DNA from: a virus
Virus record (IMG/VR): IMGVR_UViG_3300040751_000710
Coordinates: 1-35,008 of that record
Length of the DNA stretch: 35,008 nucleotides
Reading direction: 5' to 3' (one strand)
Under the pieces are notes generated by a model. That model saw only the letters and a program-made list of their open reading frames with translations, ran no database searches and was not told the DNA's origin. Both the position numbers and the translations under genes were made by a program. Below, one piece after another: positions 29,256 through 35,008 of this stretch (its first letter is position 1; each line of letters opens with the position of its first letter).

Positions 29256-30599
29256 TTACAATAATTCTTTATATTGGTCGATTGACATGCTACCCATTTT
29301 AGAATTATGGTCTGCCGAGATCATAGCCAGATTTTCATAAGTCGTCTTTCCACCCTCTGAATGCGCTACGATATGGCCGCCTTGCGCCGTCTTCATAGTC
29401 AACTTTTCACCAGATACGGCACACTTGAAGTCCTGTTCAATAAGTTTTGCTTCACGCCACTCACGGGGAAAGAGTCTTTGTGGATCCTTTAATGTTACAA
29501 GATCAAGCATGTTCACACGATTCAGCATCCACATCAGAGTTTCAAATATCGCTTCTTTTGAACGATGCTCACCCAATGTATCTTTGAATTGTTGACCTCG
29601 TGTTTTATTACTGTCAAATGGTGAAGTTTGTTGTAGTTCTTTAGGCTGCCTATCTAGAGGCAACGTGAAAGGTTGCAACGCTTTTGCAATAGCACAATAA
29701 AACTCATCAATATCGTTGATCTTAAAGGATCCGTACTCCTCTTCCATATACATCCAGATACGAGTGAATAGAGAAAACTCTTTCTGATTCAGACCTTGTG
29801 TTTGATACCGTTTGCGGACCTCAGAAATATCAAGAAGAAAATTTAAGCACTTATTTACCTTTTCAGTAATTTTTTCCACCTCATCAGAATTTGCTTCTGA
29901 TTGATACATATATTCTAAATTCTTATCATCAGCGGAACCAAGCCCACCACCATCATAATAACGATAGAATATGCGAGCCACAATTTGATCAATTTTAAGG
30001 CGCTTATTGTCAAACTGAATATTCAAAAAGTTCTTTGGTTTGCCATCACGCTGGCTAAACTCAAATAGATTATGAAATTTGTTATTCACACCATGTACTG
30101 GTCGTACAGTATTTCTAACTGCATTGGCGATAGGAATATTGCCATATGAATTAAGCATCTCTTGATGATTGACATCAGTGGTTTTATTGAGAGACCGAAA
30201 GATATGGCCAATATCCCAAACATTCATGCCCTTGCTATAAATGACAAATGACAATTCAGTGTTCAGAAAATGATCTTTCTCTTCCTTAGATAGATCCCGA
30301 TAAAACTTACCATTTACCCGAAACTTATTTTCAAAATATGATTTAATATACCGCTTTCGGTGACCGCCATCAATACTCTCATAGACATAATCACCGTCAT
30401 TAACTTCATGCACGGTAATCTGGCCCAAATCTATTCCTATTAAAATAGAATTGATTATACCTTGAGCCTTTGTCTCACGGCTACCAGATTCAAAGGATGT
30501 TTCAGTATCAAGTCTCTGGCCTACCGGCTGACAATCAATCTCACCATAACGCAAAATAAACTCTTTGATGGTCATGGATGTTTTAGTGTAACTGTACAT
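29256..30599 (-). CDS. DUF262-HNH nuclease
   Basis: 447 aa. An N-terminal DUF262-like (ParB/Srx-fold) domain is marked by CQPVGQRLDT near residue 23 and the nucleotide-site variant SIDGGHRKRY (77-84, normally DGQQR). A helical middle follows. The C-terminal HNH domain (about 395-447) runs FKCAVSGEKL, GGHIVAHSEGGKTTYENLAMISADHNSKMGS. The architecture resembles GmrSD-type modification-dependent and other NTP-stimulated restriction enzymes. A phage may use it against rival phages or host DNA. The first zinc-type Cys pair is incomplete, so metal binding may differ. GGAAAT precedes the ATG. Confidence 0.75.
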   Translation of the reverse strand: MYSYTKTSMTIKEFILRYGEIDCQPVGQRLDTETSFESGSRETKAQGIINSILIGIDLGQITVHEVNDGDYVYESIDGGHRKRYIKSYFENKFRVNGKFYRDLSKEEKDHFLNTELSFVIYSKGMNVWDIGHIFRSLNKTTDVNHQEMLNSYGNIPIANAVRNTVRPVHGVNNKFHNLFEFSQRDGKPKNFLNIQFDNKRLKIDQIVARIFYRYYDGGGLGSADDKNLEYMYQSEANSDEVEKITEKVNKCLNFLLDISEVRKRYQTQGLNQKEFSLFTRIWMYMEEEYGSFKINDIDEFYCAIAKALQPFTLPLDRQPKELQQTSPFDSNKTRGQQFKDTLGEHRSKEAIFETLMWMLNRVNMLDLVTLKDPQRLFPREWREAKLIEQDFKCAVSGEKLTMKTAQGGHIVAHSEGGKTTYENLAMISADHNSKMGSMSIDQYKELL

Positions 30600-30608
30600 T
30601 TAAATTTC

Positions 30609-30782
30609 CTATTCGCACATTTCTTCAAAGATTTTTTCAACCATATTCTCAACAATTTCATCAATAACGGTGATTCCTTCTATCTTTCTTTGTATCATAG
30701 CATTTTGAAGGTCTTGAACAGTCATTGTTAATACTTCATCAAGAATAGTTTCTTTCATCATTTCATTATGCATATTGCTCAT
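30609..30782 (-). CDS. small acidic hypothetical protein (57 aa)
   Basis: MSNMHNEMMKETILDEVLTM..., entirely helical and Met/Glu-rich, ending VEKIFEEMCE. AGAGAGG ribosome site; stop 9 bases before the DUF262-HNH gene. Because the pair would share one mRNA, a regulator or immunity partner of the nuclease is conceivable, but nothing in the sequence proves it. Confidence 0.6.
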   Translation of the reverse strand: MSNMHNEMMKETILDEVLTMTVQDLQNAMIQRKIEGITVIDEIVENMVEKIFEEMCE

Positions 30783-30794
30783 AATATAACCTCT

Positions 30795-31148
30795 CTAAGT
30801 AGTTTGAACGTAAGCCTTGTTCCACTGACCAACATGAATGTCGATCCAGTAAGCGGTATCAAAGTAGTCGGTCTGATAATCACTCTTGTTGTACCACTTA
30901 GTACCTTTCATAGCCATGAGAAGTTCAGTTAGAAAAGCAGTTTCTTTGGTGCCTTCACCGTAGAACTTTTCAATGTGGTAATGGTTGACTTGCTCATAGT
31001 CATCAAACTTCAAAGGACCTTCTTTGACCCGAACCCGAAGGCTAGTGTGGTGATCAATACCGATGGTACCTTTCATGTTGTACTTCTTAAGGACTGCTTT
31101 AATAGCAGGAGCAAGTTCTTTCTTGGTGTCTTGTGAAATATAAGCCAT
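30795..31148 (-). CDS. conserved phage protein (117 aa)
   Basis: Starts MAYISQDTKKELAPAIKAVL at the ATG at 31148, behind the shared leader GATTCGCAA-GAGAGAGG. The blocks LKKYNMKGTIGIDHHTSLRV and YFDTAYWIDIHVGQWNKAY recur in marine phages and plasmids. Function unknown. The frame extends to 31220 but across the promoter, so the later ATG is used. First gene of the nuclease operon. Confidence 0.65.
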   Translation of the reverse strand: MAYISQDTKKELAPAIKAVLKKYNMKGTIGIDHHTSLRVRVKEGPLKFDDYEQVNHYHIEKFYGEGTKETAFLTELLMAMKGTKWYNKSDYQTDYFDTAYWIDIHVGQWNKAYVQTT

Positions 31149-31154
31149 AATCAA

Positions 31155-31220
31155 CCTCTCTCTTTGCGAATCACTAATCAACTTACTTATACAATGTAGC
31201 AGGATTGGCCAAAATGTCAA
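31155..31220 (-). promoter_or_regulatory. extended -10 promoter with shared leader motif (copy 3)
   Basis: TTGACA (31220-31215), 16-base spacer, TGC-TACATT (31198-31193), then AGTAAGTT, AGTGATTCGCAA and GAGAGG. The -35 sits inside the end of the metallopeptidase gene. Drives 31148, 30782 and the DUF262-HNH gene. Confidence 0.7.
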
Positions 31221-31590
31221 CCCCTTTTTGCCATTTTTCTAAAATAATTTCTTGTTTTTCGTAAGCCTCAATTTCATGGGGACGCTCATAGTATGGCTTG
31301 TCCCAATCACTTTTACCACCACGCAAGTCTTGCACACAATGCACAACTTCATGGAAGATTGCAGTCAGCAATTCATCGCCCTGCAATTTATTATCAACCT
31401 CAATTTCAAATTCACGGTCACCAGTCTCAACTTGGTCCGCACAAATACCATCTAGTTTGGCAAATACTATTTCAAGGTCCACCTGTTTCTTCATTCTAGG
31501 CATCAGATGTTCAAAAGCAAAGATAGCGGCATCCCTTGCGAGAGCCGCTTTCTTCTTGTTTCTAGTTCCTGTTACGTTGATATAAATCAT
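31183..31590 (-). CDS. small zinc metallopeptidase-like protein
   Basis: 135 aa. The zinc-binding HEVVH motif sits in AIFHEVVHCVQDLRGG (His80, Glu81, His84), with a third ligand candidate Glu107 or Glu111 in ERPHEIEAYEKQ. The order HExxH then ExxAxE is that of SprT-like and other minigluzincin families. Too short for a secreted protease and without a signal peptide, so it acts in the cytoplasm. Target unknown; it might process a phage or host protein. Its mRNA has a leader of about 200 bases. Confidence 0.7.
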   Translation of the reverse strand: MIYINVTGTRNKKKAALARDAAIFAFEHLMPRMKKQVDLEIVFAKLDGICADQVETGDREFEIEVDNKLQGDELLTAIFHEVVHCVQDLRGGKSDWDKPYYERPHEIEAYEKQEIILEKWQKGVDILANPATLYK

Positions 31591-31599
31591 GGTACCTCA

Positions 31600-31793
31600 G
31601 TAGTAGAAAACGAGGGCAGAGGGGAGAAATCATTCAGTGATTCTAGATTTCCAGCCTCTGTCACTTCCCTCTATTGAGTCCAGTCTGCCACCCAGTAAGC
31701 CTGAGATGGGAAACTCTGTCGGCCTTAGCAAAGCCTGTCGAGCGGGTCATTGTTGCTCTCTGGATCAGACCCTAATCCCTTCAACTCAATTAT
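31600..31793 (-). ncRNA. long structured 5' leader with mutually exclusive stems
   Basis: About 200 bases between the promoter (31800-31828) and the metallopeptidase ATG (31590) hold no gene. Stem A: CAGAGG/CCTCTG (31617-31622 with 31655-31660), extended by GAAATC/GATTTC (31626-31631 with 31646-31651). Stem B: GGCAGA/TCTGCC (31615-31620 with 31684-31689). A and B share 31617-31620 and cannot coexist. Further hairpins lie 5' of these. Riboswitch-like by shape only. Confidence 0.45.
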
Positions 31794-31799
31794 GTGTAT

Positions 31800-31828
31800 A
31801 ATATAACAGGCAAATTAAGCATTGTCAA
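31800..31828 (-). promoter_or_regulatory. sigma70 promoter TTGACA-17-TATATT
   Basis: -35 TTGACA (31828-31823), 17-base spacer, TGT-TATATT (31805-31800). The -35 overlaps the end of the preceding 63-aa gene. Predicted start near 31793 gives a leader of about 200 bases before the metallopeptidase gene. It lacks the AGTGATTCGCAA motif of the other three promoters. Confidence 0.75.
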
Positions 31829-32006
31829 CCACTCTATTTAAGTTACTGAAAAATAAAGGTGTTTCTCCATCAAATCCTGACCCATTATTCAACTTTTTGC
31901 AATGCGATTCGCAAGTGATTCGCTTATCAGATTTGAAGATATACTGTTGAGTAGGTTTTTCATAAATCTTATAAGTCTCGCCATGGCGTCTAACTTCGTA
32001 GTTCAT
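31815..32006 (-). CDS. small hypothetical protein (63 aa)
   Basis: MNYEVRRHGETYKIYEKPTQ... A SDKRITCESHCKKLNNGSGFDGETPLFF ending is reminiscent of short phage proteins with a GGGFxGxTPxFF tail. Two Cys. The coding region contains an AGTGATTCGC-type repeat (31904-31923). Function unknown. The promoter for the next transcript overlaps its stop. Confidence 0.6.
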   Translation of the reverse strand: MNYEVRRHGETYKIYEKPTQQYIFKSDKRITCESHCKKLNNGSGFDGETPLFFSNLNRVVDNA

Positions 32007-32080
32007 GTTCTGATACCCTCTTTCTTAGGTCACTTGTAGTAAATCAAAGGTCGATGCTGTAAACCCCACTACCATTTTAA

Positions 32081-32818
32081 TTATCTCCAACAATATACAA
32101 TATTAACCCACGCTCCCTTAGTTTCTTTTCTTGCTTCCACATTAGGGAAATGACTGTGCATCAAGTCCAAGATTTCATTATACTTGGTGTGATGTGGAAT
32201 ATCATTCAAGTGAGCATGATGGAATTCAAATATCAATTGTTGTATATTATCATAATTTTTAAGGGCTTTCAATGCTTCATATTCACCACCTTCGATATCC
32301 ATCTTGACGATAGAAGGATTTACTGTGTCAATAACTTCATTGATATTGACACAATTAACTGTAGTAGTGTCACGACCACGCTTGGCAATAAGTGAATGTG
32401 CGCCCTTGTTCTTCTTAAGGTTGATAGAGAAGTAACGCTCTTTGTCATCGTTGCCAACAACAGCGAGATTATTCAAATACGCTCTATCTGCAACACCATT
32501 CAACTCTACATTCATCTTAGCAAGTTCAAAGTTCTCCTCTTCTGCTTCATATGAATGAACTTCTTTTGCACCACGCTTCAACGCATATGATGTAAACATA
32601 CCAATATTAAGACCAAAGTCAATGATAACATCGTCTGAAGTAATGTTCAGTTTACGATATTCGCCGGACGATACTTCACGCAACACGAATGGATCAGATG
32701 TTTCGGGACGAACATATGCTTTCAAGTCTTTATGTTCATGGAGTTCAAGTTCTGTGTATGTTTCTTCTTCTAAGAATTTTGTCAAATCACCTGCATATGC
32801 CACATTTCTAATCTTCAT
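32081..32818 (-). CDS. FkbM-family SAM methyltransferase
   Basis: 245 aa from the ATG at 32818 (a GTG six bases earlier is possible). VIIDFGLNIGMFTSYALKRG is the SAM-binding motif I, EVHSYEAEEENF the acidic motif, and PSIVKMDIEGGEYEALKAL the FkbM signature. The family O-methylates sugars and polyketides and is common in surface-glycan loci. It overlaps the preceding small gene by 11 bases and sits away from the main glycan operon (1806-6834), beside the helicase gene. Target unknown. Confidence 0.8.
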   Translation of the reverse strand: MKIRNVAYAGDLTKFLEEETYTELELHEHKDLKAYVRPETSDPFVLREVSSGEYRKLNITSDDVIIDFGLNIGMFTSYALKRGAKEVHSYEAEEENFELAKMNVELNGVADRAYLNNLAVVGNDDKERYFSINLKKNKGAHSLIAKRGRDTTTVNCVNINEVIDTVNPSIVKMDIEGGEYEALKALKNYDNIQQLIFEFHHAHLNDIPHHTKYNEILDLMHSHFPNVEARKETKGAWVNIVYCWR

Positions 32819-33011
32819 CTTCACTTACTTCCTTTTTCTCCACATATAGTTGCTTGGGGCACCAGTAAATAGGGTCTGTATAAACTATCTCCGGCTTCTT
32901 TGTATTCTGACATTTGTACACACACATTCTTTCTTTATCATCACTATCTTTGTCAATATTTTGAGAAACCAGATTACAAGATATTGCGGCGGCTATTGCT
33001 ATTTCGATCAT
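32808..33011 (-). CDS. small Cys-containing protein (67 aa)
   Basis: MIEIAIAAAISCNLVSQNID, then KERMCVYKCQNTKKP and DPIYWCPKQLY, with four Cys in all. The hydrophobic first 12 residues could be a short signal or lipobox-like segment, though they lack the usual basic start. The acidic tail overlaps the FkbM gene. ATGA overlap with the end of the helicase gene. Function unknown. Confidence 0.55.
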   Translation of the reverse strand: MIEIAIAAAISCNLVSQNIDKDSDDKERMCVYKCQNTKKPEIVYTDPIYWCPKQLYVEKKEVSEDED

Positions 33012-34423
33012 ACCTTTATACCACTAAAATCCTTTCGTCCCATTTTCTTTGTAGCCCACTTCATAGATTCTTCCTCTTGGTATCTTTCACCAAATTCAGA
33101 ATTATCCATAACAGGACCACTATCTGTTATACCATTTTGTGCTTCTTGTTCTACATCATATAGACGCATCTTTGCCCGATCAACACCCACAACAAATCTC
33201 TTATAGAATGTGGGATCATTATATCTGTTCTTCAACTGCTTGACCATGATCTGGTTGAGTTCTTGCAGTTCTTCAGTACTGATTAAAGCAAACATAAAGT
33301 CGGCCGTTGCTGGCAGACCAAATGATTCAGAAGTATCTTCAAGACCAATATCAGAGTTTGAAAAGCCACTTCTTGTAGTCTGTGTCGCTGATACAATAGG
33401 CACCACTCTCTCAACAGCCAATCCTCTTAGTTCTTCTGCAATCGACTTGATCAGTGTATACGAGTTGACATTGGCACCAGATTTGATCCGTGATGACATA
33501 CAGATATTTAAATAATCAATATAGATAATATCTGGTATAAATGAACGCTTCAATCTCAATTCGTTAAGAAGATGTCTGAAGTGACCGGTGTGTGCCGATG
33601 CTGTAGGATATTCTTTGACAATCAACTTACCAGACGTTTTACCTTTCACTCTAGCAATCTTCTTGTTATACATCTCTTTAGACAGGGCACCAAGATCGTC
33701 CAGCGTGACGTTCAATAGATTGGCATCAATACGTTCGGCAATCTTCTCTTCTGCCATTTCCATAGTGATATAGAGAACATTCTTACCATCTAGAAGATTA
33801 GCAGATGCCATATGGCACATGGCAAGTGATTTACCTACACCAGTACCAGCAAGAATAATGTTCAGTGATTTCTTTGGTAGACCGCCCTTAGTGATTGTAT
33901 TGAGGTATTCAATATCGAATGGAATACGCTCTTCAATGCGATGATAAAAATCCCACCGATCATCACTATCATCCAGAAAGTCGTGACCGACACTAGGGTC
34001 AAAAGACACAGAAAGCGCATCAGATAGTAACTCAGGGATTTCTCCTTTGTCGCTTTTAGCATCTCCTTCAATGATTGATATCGACTGCATGATTGCATTG
34101 TAAATAGCTTTCTCTTGACAGAACTTTTCGGTCTTTTCAATTAACCATTCTTTATCGACCTCTTCCTCAATAGTAAGACCACCAATAAGACTACTACATT
34201 CAGAGAAGTCTTCATCGGATATTTTACTGTTGGTATCAAGTTCAATTATCAATGCTTCCCGTGTCGGAAGAGCATTGTACTCTGAGATATATTTATCTAT
34301 CTCTTCATAAACCGTTCTTTCGTGTCTCTCTTGGAAATAATCTCCTTTGAGATATGGTAAAGTACGTCTGGCATAACCTTCATCATTCAGAAGGTGTTTC
34401 AGTACCATCAGTTCTATTCGCAT
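33008..34423 (-). CDS. replicative DNA helicase, gp41/DnaB-like
   Basis: 471 aa from the ATG at 34423 (GGAG 8 bases upstream). N-terminal helical domain, then a RecA-type ATPase core: Walker A GTGVGKS (about 193-199), the ITMEMAEEKIAERI block typical of DnaB, Walker B in PDIIYIDYLNIC, and IVSATQTTRSG. It unwinds DNA 5'-to-3' as a hexameric ring and loads the primase at 9781-10788. The order uvsX-small genes-gp41 is as in T4. Overlaps a 100-aa gene upstream by 41 bases. Confidence 0.93.
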   Translation of the reverse strand: MRIELMVLKHLLNDEGYARRTLPYLKGDYFQERHERTVYEEIDKYISEYNALPTREALIIELDTNSKISDEDFSECSSLIGGLTIEEEVDKEWLIEKTEKFCQEKAIYNAIMQSISIIEGDAKSDKGEIPELLSDALSVSFDPSVGHDFLDDSDDRWDFYHRIEERIPFDIEYLNTITKGGLPKKSLNIILAGTGVGKSLAMCHMASANLLDGKNVLYITMEMAEEKIAERIDANLLNVTLDDLGALSKEMYNKKIARVKGKTSGKLIVKEYPTASAHTGHFRHLLNELRLKRSFIPDIIYIDYLNICMSSRIKSGANVNSYTLIKSIAEELRGLAVERVVPIVSATQTTRSGFSNSDIGLEDTSESFGLPATADFMFALISTEELQELNQIMVKQLKNRYNDPTFYKRFVVGVDRAKMRLYDVEQEAQNGITDSGPVMDNSEFGERYQEEESMKWATKKMGRKDFSGIKV

Positions 34424-34685
34424 CAACAAAACTCCTAAGCAGATCGTTTAATATTTCACCTAGTATACTAATAAATTTATCGGATGTCAAGTCAAGATTA
34501 TTTTCATTTTTGACTGTAATGAAATTAAAACTGACTGCTGGATCATCACTATCTTCTTCTAAGCGAATATTATCGTACTGAAAGACGACCCCTTCAAAGT
34601 CGCCTTCCGTGATATGGATACATTGTAGGTCTTCATGGAATGCATCATCATGTTGAATTACTTCAAACATCTCGTTTTGCTTCAT
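34383..34685 (-). CDS. conserved phage hypothetical protein (100 aa)
   Basis: Acidic alpha/beta protein: MFEVIQHDDAFHEDLQC..., FEGVVFQYDNIRLEED, VSFNFITVKNENNLDL. I recall similar proteins between UvsX and the helicase in T4-like marine phages, a position held by gene 40 in T4, but I cannot claim homology. The ATG at 34670 is an alternative start. Its last 41 bases overlap the helicase gene. Confidence 0.6.
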   Translation of the reverse strand: MKQNEMFEVIQHDDAFHEDLQCIHITEGDFEGVVFQYDNIRLEEDSDDPAVSFNFITVKNENNLDLTSDKFISILGEILNDLLRSFVDANRTDGTETPSE

Positions 34686-34860
34686 CCCAACTTCGCTCTG
34701 CTACCCAAAGTACAAGCCCGCCAACCATAAGGATTAATAATCCCCAAAATGAATCGCCAAGCCATACTTCACCAACTCTGGCAAATGAATACGCTATACC
34801 AAATGTCACTAAAATTATTGATACATTTTTTGCAAGTTTTGCTAAGAATTTTTCAATCAT
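34663..34860 (-). CDS. small two-span membrane protein (65 aa)
   Basis: MIEKFLAKLAKNVSIILVTF..., with spans at about residues 13-28 and 38-55 (FWGLLILMVGGLVLWVA) and a basic/acidic tail. Its ATG overlaps the preceding stop (ATGA). T4 gene 40 at this locus is also a small membrane-associated protein that links helicase and head initiation; the analogy is by position only. Confidence 0.55.
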   Translation of the reverse strand: MIEKFLAKLAKNVSIILVTFGIAYSFARVGEVWLGDSFWGLLILMVGGLVLWVAERSWDEAKRDV

Positions 34861-35008
34861 GCATCTACTACCTCTTCTATCTGTTTATCTTCTACATCAT
34901 CTTGACCATACAGAAATTCTGCATTTGCGGCCACCTCAAGTTGAGCCATAATTTCATCAGTAAAATATTTCTCAGGGTTCTCATTGATTGCTTTGCCAAA
35001 CACCTTAG
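34857..35008 (-). CDS. uvsX: C-terminus of a UvsX/RecA-like recombinase (partial)
   Basis: Only the last 49 residues lie in the window: KVFGKAINENPEKYFTDEIM..., ending QIEEVVDA and TGA. The NPEKYFTxEIM pattern and acidic tail resemble the C-terminal domain of UvsX from T4-like marine phages, which recruits partners. The synteny (uvsX immediately before the helicase) supports this. The ATPase core is outside the window, so the call is probable, not proven. Confidence 0.6.
   Translation of the reverse strand, partial: KVFGKAINENPEKYFTDEIMAQLEVAANAEFLYGQDDVEDKQIEEVVDA

Noticed and set aside
31600-31793. tmRNA or RNase P RNA as an explanation of the structured leader
   Set aside because: No tRNA-like TPsiC end or tag frame for tmRNA and no conserved RNase P core boxes could be found; left as an unclassified leader.
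1-35008. CRISPR array, insertion sequence, integrase or attachment site
   Set aside because: No regular direct repeats with spacers, no transposase or recombinase motif, and no terminal inverted repeats were seen on either strand.

Overview
The window looks like part of a large T4-like (contractile-tailed) marine phage genome, AT-rich and almost entirely coded on the minus strand. The assignment rests on a gp41-type replicative helicase preceded by what looks like the end of uvsX, a gp61-like primase, four exact TATAAATA boxes of the T4 late-promoter type, ThyX, a class II (cobalamin-dependent) ribonucleotide reductase, six tRNA genes, and many small proteins of types seen in uncultured marine phages. 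Overlapping inner- and outer-membrane spanin genes and Kdo-related genes point to a Gram-negative host. There is no integrase, transposase or CRISPR array. Family calls are from memory of sequence motifs; no database search was run.

Layout, in the direction of transcription (high to low coordinates). 35008-32081: replication genes (uvsX end, small proteins, gp41 helicase) and an FkbM methyltransferase. 32006-25310: an accessory region of short, overlapping genes driven by sigma70-like promoters, three of which share a conserved leader. It holds a metallopeptidase, a DUF262-HNH nuclease, KdsA (Kdo-8-phosphate synthase), a glycine-zipper protein and a tRNA-Trp gene lying inside a reading frame. 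25296-24973: tRNA cluster Leu, Asn, Thr, Gly. 24931-10824: late genes, comprising a possible small RNA, a ligase-like and a nuclease-like protein, an 843-residue nucleotidyltransferase fusion, head/scaffold-like proteins, tail or fibre proteins, and a lysis cassette containing small membrane proteins, i-spanin, o-spanin and a class 3 lipase. 10788-6893: primase, ThyX, RNR and small proteins. 6834-1806: a tightly overlapped operon with a zinc ribbon, a GIY-YIG nuclease, two TylF-like methyltransferases, a sulfotransferase, two DxD glycosyltransferases and a KpsC/KpsS-like glycosyltransferase. 1687-1: small genes, a terminator, a long RNA hairpin, tRNA-Arg and conserved hypotheticals.

How the genes may work together: helicase, primase and UvsX run DNA replication and recombination; RNR, ThyX and a HAD nucleotidase supply and tune dNTPs. 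The glycan operon plus KdsA and the FkbM methyltransferase form a carbohydrate-modifying set. KdsA makes the Kdo precursor and the KpsC/S-like enzyme belongs to a family containing Kdo transferases, so a phage-directed change to host surface or virion glycans is the most interesting hypothesis here. Several short stretches without genes fold into strong RNA hairpins and are described separately. No stretch longer than about 225 bases lacks a protein or tRNA gene.
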